Part shown: positions 63,221-64,000 of the stretch, piece by piece
How the letters are laid out: the number at the start of each line of letters is the position of its first letter
Numbering within the stretch: the first letter of the stretch is position 1
Source: Nocardia fluminea
GTDB taxonomy: Bacteria; Actinomycetota; Actinomycetes; Mycobacteriales; Mycobacteriaceae
DNA length: 64,000 bases
Direction of reading: 5' to 3'
Assembly: GCF_002846365.1 (NCBI RefSeq)
Contig: NZ_PJMW01000003.1
Location: 124,001 to 188,000, forward strand
Notes under the pieces: model-generated
Seen by the model: the letters and a program-made list of their open reading frames with translations, nothing else
The model's database searches: none
What the model was told of the DNA's origin: nothing
Translations under genes and position numbers: made by a program

Positions 63221-64000
63221 GCGTAACTCCTCGGGCGCGCGACCACGATCCGCGGGTCGAGCACCGGGTAGATCAGGTCGACGATCAGATTCACGACGAC
63301 GAACACGAACGCGCCGAACACCACAACGCCCTGCACGAGCGGAATGTCCTGCACGCTCACCGCGCCGGCCATCACGCGTCCGAGTCCGTTGCGCGAGAAC
63401 ACCGTCTCGATCACCACCGCGCTGGCCACCAGCTGCCCGACGAGCAGTCCGACGATGGTGAGCGCGGGCAGCGACGCACTGCGCAGCGCGTGGCGCAGAT
63501 GGACCCGGATCCGGCCGGCACCCTTGGCCCGCGCGGTTTGCACGAACGGCGCGTCCAGGGTGGCCAGCAGACTCTTCGCCAGTACCTGCGCGATCAGCGC
63601 TCCGGTGGGAATGGCCAAGGTGACCGCGGGCAGCACCAGCCCGGCCAGTCCGGCGTTGCCGAACGCGGGGAACAACCGAATGCGAAACGACAGCAACTGC
63701 ACCAGCATCAGGCCCGCCCAGAACGACGGGATCGAGATCGCCAGCGGCGGCACCGACAGCAGCACCTGCCGCAACCAGCGCCGCGAGGTGTAGGTGGCCG
63801 ATACGGCGAGCCCGCCGCCGAACAGCACCGCGAGCACGAGCGCCGCTGCCGTGAGCTGCAGAGTCGGCGGCAGCGCCGCGGCGATCGTGCCGGTCACCGA
63901 CCGGCCCGTGGCCACCGAATCACCGAAGTCACCGACCAGCGCCCGGCCCAGATAGTCGAAGTACTGCACCACGATCGGCTTGTCGAAGCCGTACTGCGCC
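63217..64000 (-). CDS. Peptide/nickel-type ABC permease (DppB type), N-terminus beyond window
   Basis: The frame is open to the right edge, so at least 261 residues are present and the N-terminal part is missing; the edge residues AQYGFDKPIVVQYFDYLGRA are typical of DppB shortly before the first large loop. The hallmark GDFGDSVATGRSV and the EAA loop QTARAKGAGRIRVHLRHALR are present. First of the three-gene importer cassette visible here. Confidence 0.88.
   Translation of the reverse strand, partial: AQYGFDKPIVVQYFDYLGRALVGDFGDSVATGRSVTGTIAAALPPTLQLTAAALVLAVLFGGGLAVSATYTSRRWLRQVLLSVPPLAISIPSFWAGLMLVQLLSFRIRLFPAFGNAGLAGLVLPAVTLAIPTGALIAQVLAKSLLATLDAPFVQTARAKGAGRIRVHLRHALRSASLPALTIVGLLVGQLVASAVVIETVFSRNGLGRVMAGAVSVQDIPLVQGVVVFGAFVFVVVNLIVDLIYPVLDPRIVVARPRSYA

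Overview
The window is high-GC actinobacterial DNA, most like Nocardia or a close mycolate-bearing relative. The reasons are a type VII secretion (ESX) accessory operon with EspG-, PPE- and EspC-like products, an F420-type LLM oxidoreductase, IS701-family elements, frequent GTG/TTG starts and tightly overlapping operons. I could run no searches; family names rest on motifs visible in the translations.

Layout. 1-141: end of an unidentified gene. 0.56-6.28 kb (minus strand): a seven-gene operon with mostly 4-bp overlaps (EspC-like, DUF1023 hydrolase, two lipoproteins, helical protein, PPE-like, EspG-like), with a divergent YbaB/EbfC-like gene. 7.2-36.7 kb: an accessory island of defence and conflict genes between mobile-element remains. 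It holds a DUF6615 protein, an IS3 element split by an IS110 element, a single-chain restriction-modification enzyme, RmuC, a STAND NTPase fused to an APH-type kinase, a DUF6083 protein, an OLD-type ATPase/TOPRIM nuclease, an HTH-STAND-TPR protein with near-identical repeats, and an EACC1 gene overlapping a caspase-EccC fusion. Pseudogenes of a hemerythrin-like protein, an IS30 transposase and an unknown protein lie among them. 36.8-41.9 kb: four abutting IS elements (two identical IS701-type copies, a third related one, a decayed IS5). 42.4-43.9 kb: IS481 and conjugative-relaxase remnants, which suggest the island was once mobile.

44.6-64 kb looks like ordinary chromosome. It has a cobalamin-riboswitch-controlled ABC importer operon ending in a chelatase-like/[2Fe-2S] protein; a MarR regulator divergent from an SGNH hydrolase; a ketone-body operon (MHS transporter, 3-hydroxybutyrate dehydrogenase, acetoacetyl-CoA synthetase) with a divergent LysR gene; a DHA2 exporter coupled to an IS481-type HTH protein; a TetR-LLM oxidoreductase pair; and a peptide/nickel-type ABC importer that runs off the right edge.

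The most unusual content is the pair EACC1 plus caspase fused to three EccC-type ATPase modules (30.4-34.2 kb), and the STAND-kinase fusion (17.3-20.9 kb). Both have the architecture of NTP-dependent conflict systems. The IS110 element also carries a candidate bridge-RNA region with a strong hairpin and a 10-bp match to its own right end.
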